A DNA stretch of 64,000 nt from Cenococcum geophilum 1.58 (lineage: Eukaryota; Ascomycota; Dothideomycetes; Gloniales; Gloniaceae). The notes below the pieces were generated by a model. That model had not been told where the DNA came from. It saw only the letters and a program-made list of their open reading frames with translations, and ran no database searches. Below are positions 44,401 through 58,800 of the stretch, piece after piece. The DNA is taken from the NCBI GenBank assembly GCA_001692895.1, contig KV748199.1:434001-498000 (forward strand). The letters are read 5' to 3'. The stretch's first letter is position 1; every line of letters begins with the position of its first letter. The translations under genes and the position numbers were made by a program.

Positions 44401-47400
44401 ACCTATTTAATGTATTCCCCATACTCTTCCTTAGTTATTAAGTAGATAATAATAATATTAAGGTATTCTCCTAACACACTATTAATTCGTTTCTAAAATA
44501 TTGCGGGTGTATTTATTAATCCAAATTGTATAACTAATGGCTTATATAGTCCTTCTCTTAACCTAAAAGCTGCCTTTTATTTGTTACCTTCCTTAATTCT
44601 AATCTAATGGTACGCCTATCTTAAATCTATCTTTATAAAGATTTGCGCATTACCTATCCAATCCTAGATTTCGCTAATTAAAGGTAAAGGATACTTATCC
44701 TTCTAAGTAATACTATTTAACTATCTATAGTTAATGCATAACCTAAGTTTTCCGTTCTTCTTTAGTATAAACAGTACTAAATAACCTGCTAATGACTATG
44801 ATAGTCTAATATATCCCTTTTATAAGTTCTCTTAGATAAACTCTTTAAGTGCGCTCGCCTCCTTTTAAGTAAGCTTATAGGTTAGAAAGAACCTTAGACT
44901 TATTCCCGGTTCTAACTCTATCTTATAGTTCTATACTGTATAATTTACTAGCTTTTTACTTTCTGGGCTCTATAGTTTCTTACTATATTTATAGTATCTT
45001 TTTAATATATAACGTAAGCCTCGCCTAGTCTCTTTATATATTACTTCAACTTAGTACTATACTAACTTGGTTTGCTATTACATCTTATAGCGTTAAGTAT
45101 CTCTAATATTAACCTAACTTATAATCCAATTAATCTTTAGATTATATTTCTGTAACTAAGGTATACCTAATACTGCCTTATCCTGTCCTAATGGTAGGAT
45201 ATTAAAAGACATCTTAATTTGTCTTCCTTTAATGGTTATCTAAATAGGTCCTATTTTAAGATTAATAATCCCTCCTCTATAGGCTATTAGATCTCCTAAA
45301 ATTATAACTAATAGGTAAAGTTGCTCCTTCTATCTATAAGGTAGTCCTATTCTCTTAACTACTATTAGTAAGATATAGTTCCGCGTTACTCTACTATCTG
45401 TTAGCGCTTTAAACTGCTAATCTTACTATTTAACTTATAAATTTAGGTGTTATTCTTAAATTCCTTTAAGGGTTTAAGGCTCTACTACTGGCTCCCTCTG
45501 GTCCTATGGGCCTCCACTTTTCCTAACTATTAGCTGCTTAATCCTATTATACTTAGCTTACTCTTTAGCTAATACCTAGTTCGCTTTTTATCTTTAATAT
45601 ACTATAGATATATATTCTCTAGGCATTTCTACCACTATTATCCGTCTAAGTATTCTTCCGTAAGAAATCTTTTTAATTAAAGTATTAAGTTTCCTAACTC
45701 TTAAACTTCTGCTAGATGCTATTTATATATATACTTAGCATTCCTATACTGTCGCTTATCTAGCGCCCAATATATCCTTATAGGGTATTTCCTATTCTTT
45801 TCCTTTAGATTCTTGTACATTTTATATATATTATTTACATATGCAATCCATAATAACGTATAATACGCTAGGTGCTTTAGGTTAACTCTTAACTTATCTT
45901 TATCTTTAAGTTTAAACCTCTGTTATACTAACCTAAACGTTATAACTTTATTCGTAGGTACTAAAATACGTCTTTTACTTCTTTAGTCCTTTAATTATTC
46001 CCTTAGATCCTTTAATATTATAATTAAGGCTTCTTTAATATAAGTTATGGCCTTTTCTATAATCGGGTGGTTCTAGATAACTTGTTTATCTAACTATATA
46101 TAGAAATCTTCCTACTTATTATTATATTGCTATCTATACCACTTTTAGTATAGCTATTAAAGTATATACGGCTTGTCCGTAAGGAAGTATCTTCTTATTA
46201 CTGCATTATAATAGCCTTTTATATATCGTTCTTTAAACCTAATAAGGATTTCTAGATCCTCTTTATCTTCCAGTTTAGTAAGCTACTTAGCTTTTAGTGT
46301 ACCTACCCTAGGCCTATTAGTAATTCTTTATACTAGCGCTTTATCCCTTATACGTCCTAATATACTAGATCTCTTATCTAGTTTCTGTTCTTGCTATGCG
46401 ATAATTCTTCGTCTAAATTCTTCTATGGTTTCTTTTAGTTTGCGTCTTACGCTTAAATCCTTAAAGTCTTCTTACTTCTTAATCTTAGTATTAACTTCTT
46501 AATTTCTTAGTTAAAGGATATGTTCGATAGGTAAGTCTTCTAAGTTTATATATCTGTCTCTTAGTCTAGTTACTACCTATATCGCAGATTCTCTAATCTA
46601 TAGTACTATTATTCATTCTCCGAATTTCTAGTTCTTTAGGATTCTTAATCCTAAGCTTGCTTCTATCTTAAGCTTTACTTCAGCCTTAGTTTAACTAGGC
46701 TTACTTAGTATTCTTATCTCGTCTTAAGAGTCTTAAATCTCACTTATCTTATCTTAAGAATCTTATGCCTTTAGGAAACTTCGTCCTAAGCTTATTTATA
46801 TATTACTAAACTAAGCTATTACTCTACTCTATTGGTTATTATCTATTATAGGTCCTTAAGCTTGCCTTATCTTGTCTTAAGAATCTTAGTTATCTTTTAT
46901 CTCTTCTTAAGAATCTTAAGCCTTTAGCCTTTTGCCTTTATTGAGTGCCGAAGTAGTTTACTGTCTTACTTCTCTTACATCTTATAAAGCAATAGATATC
47001 GTGTCTAGTGGGGTCTTAATCCCTACTAATATTCCCTATTCTATAGTAGAATTATCCTCTACTTCTTATATAATATCTCTAAGGTCTATATACTCCTAGT
47101 AAGCCGCCTTTATCGCCTTATCATTATGAAATGTTTCGCCTATATTAAATTTATCGTCCTTAATATCTAATCTACGAACTAGTTCGTTGGTTTCTCTATA
47201 TTCTATAGGTTATAGCTCTTATAGCTAATAGCTTACGCTATACTTAGCGTCCTTATAAATTCGGCATGCGTTATTATAATAAAACGCAAAACTTTTAATT
47301 AAACATTCTTTTGTTCCTTGTAGTATATTATTATCCCTCTATATATATATATCGTCTGCTAGTCTTATTCCTTTTACTATATAGTAACTCTAACTACTTC

Positions 47401-48486
47401 TATAGTCTCTAACGTAATAACCTTATTTTCTGCAATTTATATAAGCTCCTTTTTTAAACCATTTTTCTTACTATAGAGTCCGCCTAAACGTCTTCTGCTA
47501 CTAAGATCCCTAGTTTAGCCTCTGCTCTTTAGACCTTTAATTACTTAATCCTTATCCTTTAGGTTTTTATAATTTCTTATTCTATCTTCTAGATTCTTTA
47601 GTACTACTTAGGTCTATTAGCTCTGCGCTATACTATAGTTTTTAACTTAGCTTTAGTTATTGCGTGCTCTGCGTCTTATATAACTATAAAACTCTATCCT
47701 AGCCTCTTCTAGCCTGCTCCCTTTAGTAGATCTAATTATTAATCTTAATCGCTTAATCTATTAGCTCCCTTAGGGTATCCATATCTTCTATTAGGATAAT
47801 TACGTCCTAGACTTTAGCCTTAAGTCCTTACTTATACTATGCCATAAGCGCCCTATTATTCCACTCTACTTATATCGCTAACGTCTAGAACTGCATTATA
47901 TACTTAATTGCTAAGGTTTATTATATAATGTCTTAGAGTTTCCTTTCCGCTATAGTTATCGCCTTTAGGTCTCCAAATATTTATATAAGTCGTTCTACGA
48001 ATCTATTCCAGCTTAAAAATATAAACTATACCTCCTAGTTAGTGGTTGTTATACTATTCGCTTATATCTCTATAAGGTAAGGCTTAAACTATTTAAGTGC
48101 CCTCCCTATTAAGAACAGTCCTATATACGCTATTCAATCTATAGGTATTACCAGCTTTGCTCCTTCCTATATAACCTTAAAGTGCATTTATATAAGGAAT
48201 CCTTTAAGCTTTAATCTCTCTCCTAAGTACCTTTTAATTAATAGTAACTTAACCTTTACTACGCCTATCCTGTTAATCCTATTTTCTAACGTCGTATTAT
48301 TTTCTATTAACTGGTTAACTATCTCTTATAACTATCCGACCGTTACAGGTTGCTATAAGTTAATGTCTACTATACTAGTGTCGTTACCTAACCTTAAAGT
48401 AGTTGCCGCCGTCAATGGCGTTATAGTGGCTGCTTTTAGTGGCATATTATTCGACTTTATTAATACTATAACCTTGGTAGTAAATA

Positions 48487-48907
48487 TATAATAAAGCCTT
48501 ATAGCAGGAACTACGGTGGACTTATTAATAGGCTGGGTATATAGGTAAACAAGAAGTTAATAACGTAATAATAACTAGTGGAGTGGTTGCCTAATAGATT
48601 AACTTTAATTATATTCTAAGATTTACTATAAAGGAGAGAACTATCTAGGTAGGGACTGTGGTCCTTTAAATACACAACCGTACTCCTAAGAAATCCCCTT
48701 TATACGTAAGGTACGTATACTCTATCTACTCTGTTATGGATTATATAGATCCTATAGATTATATAGATTATATTATATAACCTTGGTTACTATTCCTCGT
48801 TATATAGCTCTACCGGCTCTATCCTAGACTATACCTATATTAACTAACTAGCTTCTTCCAACTCCTCTCTAAGTAGTTGTAATATTGTACTTAAAGCGTC
48901 CGTAATA
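48487..48907 (-). repeat. 5' LTR of Gypsy A
   Basis: 421 bp, begins TATAATAAAGCCTT (TG changed to TA) and ends GTCCGTAATA. The gag start codon of element A lies about 45 bp to the left, in element orientation just downstream. Confidence 0.88.
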
Positions 48908-51900
48908 AACGCGATATACTAATATACTAATATATTAACGTACTAAACCCTTTACTATAGGGAGGAGTTATATATTTAAGGACATATGGTTTTTATAGAT
49001 AGTTTCTCTTCTTTATAGTAAATCTTAGAACATAACTAGAGTTAATCTATTAGGTAACTACTCTACTAGTTATTATTACGTTATTAACTTCTTATTTACC
49101 TATATACCTAGCCTATTAATAAGTTTACCATAGTTCCTACTATTTACTACTAAGGTTATAGTATTAATAAAGTTAAATAATATGCTACTAAAAGCAGTAG
49201 CTATAATATTATTAATAGTAGCAACTATATCGGGATTAGGTAACGATACTAGTATAATAAATACTAACTCTTAGCTAGTTACCGTTGGACAGCTATAGAA
49301 AATAGTTAATTAATTAATAGATAATAATAGGATATTTAAAGAAAGGATTAATAGAATTGGAGTAGCTAAGGTTAAGTTATCCTTAATTAAGCAATTCTTA
49401 GGGGAGAAGTTAAAACTTAAGGGATTTTTTATATAAATGCACTTTAAGGTTATATAAGAAGGGGTAAAACTAGGAACGCTTATAGATTAAGTCGCTTATA
49501 TAGGATTATTCTTAATAAAAAGAGTACTTAAGTGGTTTAAATCTTACCTTATAGAGGTATAGAAATATAGTATAATAATTACTAACTAGGAGGTACGGTA
49601 TATATTTTTAAGTTAGAATAGGTTTATAGAACGCCTAACGCAAATATTTAGAGACCTAGAAGTAACTATTATAATAAAAAGAAAGCTTTAAAACCTAGTA
49701 TAAAGAACTTTAGTAATTAAATATACGACGTAGTTTTAAATATTAGTAATATAGGTTAAATAGAATAACAAGGCGCTTATAGTATAATATAAGTAAGGAC
49801 TTAAAGTAAAAGTCTAGGATATAATTATCCTAATAGAAGATACGGATACTCTTAGGGATTTAATTAATTAAGTAATTAAGATTAATAATAGAATCTACTA
49901 AAGAGAGTAAACTAAAAAGGGTTAAAATAGAGTTCTATAGTTATATAAGGCGTAAAGTATATAATAATAAAGTTAAAGTTAAAAACTATAGTATAACGCA
50001 GAGCTAATAGACCTAAGTGGTACTAAAGAAAATAAAAATAAAATAAATAACTATGGAAACCTAAAGGATAAGAATTAAGTAATTAAAGGTTTAAGGAGTA
50101 AAGGCTAAACTAGGGATCTTAATAGCAGAAGATATTTAGGCGGACTTTATAGCAAGAAAAATGGTTTAAAAAAGGAGCTTATATAAACTATAGAAAATAG
50201 GGTTATTTTATTAGAGATTATAAAAGTAGATAAAGTTACTATATAGTAAAAGGAATAAGACTAGTAGATAATATATATATATAGAGGGATAATAATATAC
50301 TATAAGAAATAAAAAAATGTTTAATTAAGAGTTTTGCGTTTTATTATAATAACGTATACTAAATTTATAAGGACGCTAAGTATAGCGTAAGCTATTAGCT
50401 ATAGGAGCTAAAATTATTAGAGTTTAGAGGAACTAATAAACTATCTTATAAATTAGATATTAAGGATAATAAATTTAATATAAGTAAAATATTTAGTAAT
50501 AATAAGGTAATAAAGGTAGCTTACTAGGAGTATATAGACCTTAAAGATGTTATAAAAGAGGTAGAGAATAATTCCACTATAAAATAGGGAATATTAGTAG
50601 GGATTAAGACCCTACTAGATATAATATCTATTGCTTTATAAGATATAAGAGAAGTAGAATAGCGAACTATTTTGGTACTTAATAAAGGTAAAAGGCTATA
50701 GGCTTAAGATTCTTAGGAAGAGATAAAAGACGCTTAAAATTCTTAGAAAGAGATAAGATACGCTTAAGGACCTATAATAGACGATAACTAATAGAGTAGA
50801 GTAATAGCTTAGTTTAGTAATATATAAATAAGCTTAAGATAAAGTTTCCTAAAGGTATAAGATTCTTAAGATAAAATAAGTAAAATTTAAGACTCTTAAG
50901 ATAAGATAAGAATACTATAAAAGCTTAGTTAAACTAAGGCTAGAGCTAAGCTTAAGAAAGAAGTAAGCTTAGGATTAAGAATTCTATAGAACTAAGATTT
51001 CTAGATATAAATAAGGACTATTAAATAAACTAATATTAAGAAGTAAGAAGACTTTAAGAATCTACTTATAAGGCAAAAACCAAAAGAAAATATAGAGGAA
51101 TTTAGATAGAGAATCCTTATATAGTAAGAATAGAACTAGACTAAAGAACTAGTATACTAGGTTATATTAGGAATAGAGCACTAGTATAAAGAATTACTAA
51201 TAGGCTTAGGGTAGGCACGCCAAGAGCTAAGTAGCTTATTAAACTAAAATAAGAAGAGGGTTTAAAAATCTTTACTAGGTTTAAAGAACGATATATAAAA
51301 GGCTATTATGATATAGTAATAAAAAGATACTTCCTTATGGATAAGCCGTATATACTCTAATAGCTATACTAAAAGTGGTATAGGTAGCGATATAATAATA
51401 AGTAGGAAGATTTCTATATATAGTTAGATAAGCAAGTTATTTAGGACTACCCTATTACGGAAAAGGCTATAAGTTATATTAAGGGAGTCTTAATTATAAC
51501 GTTAAAGGATTTAAAGAAATAATTAGAGGACTAGAGAAGTAAAAGACATATCTTAGTACCCGCGAATAAAGTTATAACGTTTAGATTAACACAGTAAAGG
51601 TTTAAACTTAAGAATAAAAATAAGTTAAGAGTTAACCTAAAGCACCTAGTATACTATACGCTATTATAGATTGTATGCGTAGATAATATATGCAATATAT
51701 ATAAGAATCTAAAAGAAAAGAGTTAGAAATACCCTATAAGGATATATTAGGCGCTAGATAAGTAATAGTATAAAAATGCTAAGTATATATATAAATAGCA
51801 TTTAGTAGAAGTTTAGGAATTAGGAGACTTAATACTTTAACTAAAAAAATTCCTTATAGAAAAATGCTTAAATAGATAATAGTAGTAGGAATACCTAAAG

Positions 51901-53272
51901 AATATATATCTATAGTATATTAAAGATAAAAAGTGAACTAGGTATTAGCTAAAGAGCGAGCTAAATTTAATAGGATTAAATAGCTAATAGTTAGGAAAAG
52001 TAGAGGCCTATAGGACTAGAGGGAGCTAGTAATAGAGCCTTAGACCCTTAAAGGAATTTAAGGATAACACCTAAATTTATAAGTTAATTAGTAAGATTAA
52101 CAGTTTAAAGCACTAATAGATAGTAGAGTAATAAGAAACTATATCTTACTAGTAACAGTTAAGAAAATAAAATTACCTTATAAATAGAAGGAACCATTTT
52201 ACCTATTAGTTATAATTTTAGGAGTACCAATAACCTATAGAGGAGGGATTATTAACCTTAAAATAGGACCTATTTAGATAACTATTAAAGGGAGACAAAT
52301 TAAGATATCTTTTAATATCCTACTATTAGGACGGGATAAGGTAGTATTAGGAATGCCTTAGTTATAGAAATACAATTTAAAGATTAATTAGATTATAGGT
52401 TAGGTTAATATTAGAGATACTTAATAATATAAAATATAATAATAAACTAAGTTTGTATAGTACTAAGTTAAAGCAATATATAAAGAGACTAAGTAAGGCT
52501 TAAGTTACGTACTAAAAAGATACTATAAGTATAGCAAAAAGCTATAGAGCCTGGAAAGTAAAAAATTAGTAAATTATATAGTATAGGATTATAAAATAGA
52601 GTTAGAACTAGGAAGAAGTTTAAGGTTCTTTTTAACCTATAAGCTTACTTAAAAGGAGTTAAGAGCACTTAAAGAGTTTATCTAAAAGAACTTACGGAAA
52701 AAATATATTAGACCATTATAGTTATTAGTAGGATATCCAGTATTATTTATACTAAAAAAACAGAAAACTTAAGCTATGTATTAACTATAGGTAGTTAAAT
52801 AGCATTACTTAGAAGGATAAGTATCCTTTACCCTTAATTAGCAAAATCTAGGATTGGATAGGTAATATATAAATCTTTATAAAGATAGATTTAAAATAGG
52901 CATACTATTAGATTAGAATTAAGGAAGGTAATAAATAAAAGGCAGCCTTTAGGTTAAAAGAAGGACTATATAAACTATTAGTTATATAATTTAGATTAAT
53001 AAATGCACTAGTAATATTTTAAAAGAGAATTAATAGTATATTAGGAGAACACCTTAATAAGTTTATTATGGTATATCTTAATAATATTATTATCTACTTA
53101 ATAACTAAGGAAGAATATAGGGAACACGTTAAATAGGTCTTAAAGAGACTATAGGAAGAATAGATACTAGTAGTAATTAAAAAATATAAGTTCTTTATAA
53201 GGAAGACCAATTTTATTAAATTTATTATTAAACTAAAATATATTAGTATGGACCTAAAGAAGATTAAAGCTA

Positions 53273-53401
53273 TCCCTTAACCCGTTGATTTGGGTCCTAT
53301 GGTTATCGATAAGGGACCAGCTAATCGGAGAACCCGGTTTAATGTAGGTGCCTAGTTAAATCTAGTAGCAAATTCTCTAAGGACCCCAACGGGTTAAGGG
53401 A
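53273..53401. mobile_element. 129-bp MITE with TA target duplication (Tc1/mariner-like)
   Basis: Perfect 15-bp terminal inverted repeats TCCCTTAACCCGTTG and CAACGGGTTAAGGGA, flanked by TA on both sides (53271-53272, 53402-53403). Removing it restores the Gypsy B sequence ...AAAGCTA-GTAAG..., as seen in element A near 44,270. GC-rich and with few RIP-type changes compared with its host. TA duplication and TCCCT-like ends suggest the Tc1/mariner group. Confidence 0.85.
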
Positions 53402-54503
53402 TAGTAAGTTAGTAAAAACTAGAGAATATAACGTAGTTAAGGTTATTTTTAGGGGTTTGTAACTACTATAGGAGGTTTATAGTATAGTGGTTAAAGAATA
53501 TTAAACTATTTACTAAGCTTATAAAGAAAGAGGAACTATAGGTATAGGGAGATAAGTAAAAAAAGCTATTTAAGAAACTTAAGAAATTGTTTACCTAGGA
53601 GCTAATCCTTAAAATCTATTAACTAGAACTAGATACGGTTATAGAAACGGATATATTAGACTTTATACTAGGAGTATATTTGCTATAGAAGTATAAGAAT
53701 ATATAGCATCTAGTAGTATACTATAATTGGAAGATAATACTACTAGAGTTAAACTATAACATCTATAATAAGAAGTTATTAGGTATAGTTATAGCACTTA
53801 AAAAATAGAGAGTATTCTTATAAGGTATAAAGAAACTATTTATAGTTAAAACGGATTATATAAACCTAACTGGGTTCCTAATAATAAAAGAACTTAATTA
53901 TAGATAGGTTAGATGGGTAGAGATACTTATAGAATACTATTTTAAGATTTAGTATACTAAAGGAACTAAAAATATAAGAGTAGACGTACTAAGCAGAAAG
54001 GCTAAACTATAAAATAATAAGAAACTATTAGGAGTAATGCTACGCAGAGATAAGGATAGATTAATTAGATATAATTACCTAAAGCTAGCAATAACTTAAG
54101 AGGATAAAGAACTAGAAAGAGTTTATAAAATACTAGAGAGCTTTTAGGTATAAAGAATTCTAAAAGTATAGCTAGAAGATCTATAGATAGATATATATAA
54201 AAATTAAGAAGCGAAGTATATCCTAAAAAGTATAGTAGAGCATTTTATAGAAGATTTCTATAAGGGAATAACTTAAGGATATAATGGAGTAATAGGCTTA
54301 GTATTAAGACTTTAGAAAGAATATATTATTAATAGAATCTAGGGTATAGCTAAAAAAGTAATAAAGGAGTATTTAGATTGCTAAAGGAATAAACTAATAA
54401 GGTATAAGCTATATAGAAGGCTATAATTTATTAAAATACTAGAGAGACTATGGGAGGTTATATTATAGGACTTTATTATTAAGTTACTAAAGTTAAGAGA
54501 TTC

Positions 54504-54772
54504 TGTATAATTATAGCACCTGTTGTTCTAACCGCGTGCTTACGCGTTTGATACACCAAGTACGCGCTTACGCGTTCGGTATACCCACTCGCTTACGCAT
54601 CTAGTGCACTCCTGAAATACTGGCTAGTTAGGGGGGAGGTATGTTAGTATATAGACCACGTAGTCTACCTTAATAGAATTGATAGTTACTACTATCCTAA
54701 AGAGTATACGATACTATACGTATTTCGTGCCCCGGGATATGACTTACTCGTACTATTAAGTTAGTACGAACA
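54504..54772 (+). repeat. 5' LTR of Copia
   Basis: 269 bp, TGTATAATTATAG ... GTACGAACA. Contains three near-copies of a word of the form GCTTACGCGTTYGGTAYAC, about 30 bp apart, and TTAGGGGGGAGGT. Confidence 0.92.
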
Positions 54773-55789
54773 CTGATTAGTAAGCGCGCATAGATTAGTA
54801 ATTACTTAACACCTCCCCCCGAGCGATATATACGACAGCGACTACCTGTTTAGACTCCTAGTACGACCTACTAGAAGGTCGGAAGTTAGGGATTACGGAC
54901 TATTACCAACTCTATATACATATTTAAGTCTTAGTACAGTTTACTAGAAGTTATAGACGCGAATATAAACCTTTACGGAACCCCCTATTCTTAACCCCCT
55001 TAAATCCTAAACCTCTTTGGACCTTACGGAAACCCCTTACCCTTCTATAAACCGTTATAGACCCGTTAATTACCTTTACGAACTACTATAAGACCCCTTA
55101 AACTATTACGGACCCGCTAATTAATTTTATAGACCGTTATAAGACCTCCTCTACCCGCTATAAGCTACTATGACCCGCTACAGCTTATATAGGTATACAA
55201 CGCTATATAATATGGCAGATATAAGCAAGCAAATTAGTAAAGGTTAAAAGAAGTAGAGCTAAGGAGTCGACCTCACGTCTACAGACGACGTTAACGACTA
55301 TATTAATTTCAAAATCCTTAAATACGGATACTATAAGCTTCTAAATAATAACCTATGGGAGCAATATAAGGAAGACTTTACGGACTTTACGGAAGCTATT
55401 CTTAAGGCTTATAACCCTACTACTATCCGTAACCTACGAACCCTTTTACGTTACTAAGGTGTATGGGTTAAAAAGGATAAATAAGTTACTGTTGTATGGT
55501 CCTTATACAACACAATATAAAAGAAGGACTAAACGGAATAGACTAAAGAGAAAATCCTAAACTAGGTTAAAGCCACTAATAATCTCTCTGCTTCTCCCAA
55601 ACTTAATAGTATTACTGGCCTTATACCTAACCTACTTAACCAAATTCGTCCTATAAATTTAAGCGATTTTGGAATTAATTTTACGGGCTAAAGTATACCT
55701 AGTACCTAAGTTACGGACTGTAATACCCCCGTAAACCAAAATATGGACTAAAACCCTTCCGTTAATAAAGCTATAGATCCGTAACCTAC

Positions 55790-55875
55790 CTAAGTTATAG
55801 ATCCGTAAGCTATATATCCGCAAACCACATATCCGCAAGCCATATATCCGCAAGCCATAGATCCGTAAGTTATAG
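55790..55875 (+). repeat. 15-bp tandem array in Copia gag
   Basis: About five or six copies of a 15-bp unit like CCGCAAGCCATATAT, coding P-Q-A-I-Y/D, with some CAA codons changed to TAA. Confidence 0.75.
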
Positions 55876-58800
55876 ATCCGTAACGCACCTAAGCGAAGAC
55901 TTACGGCAAGGAACTAGCTAACCTGGCTAAACTCTATACCGACGAATCTAAGTATAGCGGTGAAAACGATAATTTTAACTTTAAACTGACTATCTTTATA
56001 GACCTTTGCTAAAAGGCTAACATTCCTAAATAAAAGTTTAGCCAAGCCTACTCTACTATGCTGCGCGGCCTAGCACTTAACCACTACTATACCAACCTCA
56101 AGAGCAACCCCCTTGGTGTTTCCTTTAATAAGCTATGCGAAGCTACCCGTAACTACTTTAAAGGACCAGAATATAGGCGTAATATCCTTACCTAATGGAA
56201 TGCGACTAAGCTACGGACCGTAATTGATAAGAATACTGAAAAATCGACTATGGAGTGCCTATAAATTTTCATTAAAGACCTCTGGCACCTATAGCACGGC
56301 CTTAACGCTAAGCTTTAAATAGACGACTTCCTGTATAATAAACTTATTACGGCCTACCAGGAAGTAGAGCCCTATAAGTACGCCTATTATAAGCCTGTAG
56401 ACACCTTAGCTGGCCTTATTAATAATCTACGCTCCTCTATTATAATATACGAAGTCTTAAACCTACCAGGCAGCACTTAAGCCTTTATTACGGATATTTA
56501 ATATCCGTAAACAGACTTAGACGTCTACTTTACGGACTGCTGCTACTACTAGCAGTACCCGCATTAACTAGGCCCTACCTGTAATCCCTATAATAACTCC
56601 CGTATAAAAATATACCCCCGCAGATAAACCAGCTAGAAGTGCTTCGTGTACGGTAAGGAAGGATGTTGGTCTATAAGGTATACCTAGAAAGAACGTAATA
56701 AGTCTAGGAAGAGACTTAATAGCTATATTAGCTAGTTTATTTTAGAATACAAAGGAGAGAAAGTAGAAGAGCCCCCTAATAAGTTAATAGAAGCCCTTAT
56801 AATTGACTTTAACTTAAATACTTAGGAATAAGAGACCTTAGAGATATTCCTAACTACTTTTAGACCTTTTACGGACAGCTAAGCCTTTAATATCACGACT
56901 ATATTAGCCGACCGTTCCTTTATATATTTAGTTGCGCCCAAAAACTATTCCGTAAGTACTCCCGTTACGTATATTATAGATTATAAGCAGGACCTATTTG
57001 CATATATTACTATAGAACGCTATACCCCTAAGGAATTCTACGGTGTTATAATCGACATAGGTGCCTCTAAGAAGTCTACTATAGGCTACGGACAATACCT
57101 CGTATATAGGACTATTACAAATAATAATATGGACATTAATATTACGTAAACTGGGGCTGTAACCGTCTAATTCGGCATCGGCTTAACTGCATTAATTGGA
57201 TTAGTAGCAGTTAAGACTCTAATTAGCCTAGTTAACTTCTACGTAGTAAAAGCGGATACCCTTTTCCTACTCTGCTTTGCGGATATAGATAGGTTATAGG
57301 TGTACTATAATAATGTTACGGACACCCTAATTGGCCCTATAACTACCCTAAGAAGTAAGTATATTACCCTACTAATTATATAACAATTTAGACACCTATT
57401 CCTTATATAGGGAGAGACCTTATAGACGTACATTTAGGAATCTTTTGACTATAACCCGTGCTACCTCACTAGTACGGAAATCCACCGCCTATACCGCCGT
57501 TTCGGCTACCTATTAGCTGAAAAGCTATATAAAGTCCTTAAACGCTCTAGACATAACGATGTTAATAGGAAGGCAATTAACTACCTAATTAAATACTGCT
57601 CCTACTGCTAGAAATATAGACGTTTTTTAGGCCGATTTAAGTTCACCCTTTATAAGGATCTTAACTTTAACCATTTAGTATACGTAGACATTATGTACAT
57701 TAACGGCAGCCTAGTACTATATATAATTAATAAGGTAATCTATTATTAAGCCGCCTGTTAGTTATAAAATATATCCATAAAGTATACCTAGGATATTTTA
57801 CGGACCTGCTAGATTGATATATACGTTAGACCCCCGTAGTATATCACCTACAATGCCAGTAGGAACTTTATTAGTAAGGAATTCTAGCAGTATATTATAG
57901 CCATAGCTATATTAACAAAAGCCGTTTTAGTTAAGGCGTATTAGTCTATTAGGCTTATTAAGTAAGCTTACCTAGCCTTATAGAGAGCTTACTAGATTAT
58001 TACGGACGAATATAAGGATATTTAAAAGGAACTAGCTCTACAGATGGCCGTAAAAGCCGTTAATAACACTGCTGGCCTAGACAGACTAGTACCTACCCCC
58101 TTAGTCTATGGAGCCTACCTAAGGATAAGCAAACTGGATTTTTCTGCCCCGTCTATTACGGAACGAGCAGCCGTAATACGGAAGGCAATAGCTAAGATAG
58201 TTAAGCTATGGGCCAAACAAACTGTTAATAACGCCCTGTACTACCGTAACGGACCTAATATAACCCCAGTATATAACCTCCCGCTTAACTCTAAAGTCCT
58301 TATATAGCGTAAAAGCGGCAATTAGAATGGACCTTATTGCCTACTGGCCGTAGAAAACGAGATATGCTGCGTATAACTCCCTAGTGGGCCAACTAGCTTT
58401 AGAAGCACGTCCGTAAAACCCTACTTTCGGCCTAAAGACAACTATAACGTCAAGCCAGATGAACTGGAAATACCCGTCGAACTAGATAAACTGGAAGCAC
58501 CCGCCGAACTAGATAGACTGGAAGCACCCCTACCTTTAGACGAACTAGAAGCACCTATACCTACTATAGAAGTCCCCCGTAAACCTACTAAACCTACTAA
58601 ACCTGCCGTAAAATATAGTTAAGGACGCCCCCGAAAGCACCCTATAACTAAGAACCCTATAATAGAGAATTACCTAACCTCCGTAGGAATATCCGCAAGG
58701 CAATCTCCGTCTATAGATATATTAGTTCTAGTATAGGAAACCCCTTTTATGGACTTATAACGCAAAGAGATTAACGGACTATTTAAAAAGGGCGTCTTTG

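Larger units (their letters stand above)
40997..48907 (-). mobile_element. Full-length Gypsy element 'A', RIP-degraded
   Basis: 7,911 bp between two 421-bp LTRs and flanked by the 5-bp target duplication AACGC (40992-40996 and 48908-48912). Coding sense is minus: gag starts near 48,442 (MPLKAATITPLTAATTLRLG); reverse transcriptase near 44,700 (GYLVLFILKKNGKLRLCIN), with its catalytic-loop region near 44,440; RNase H and integrase at about 44,200-42,700; chromodomain-side tail to about 41,420. Stops are frequent and mostly TAA/TAG, so no intact protein remains. Same family as element B on the other strand. Confidence 0.9.

Noticed and set aside
58044..58307. 87-codon ORF as a host gene
   Set aside because: It is an undamaged stretch of the Copia integrase C-terminal region.
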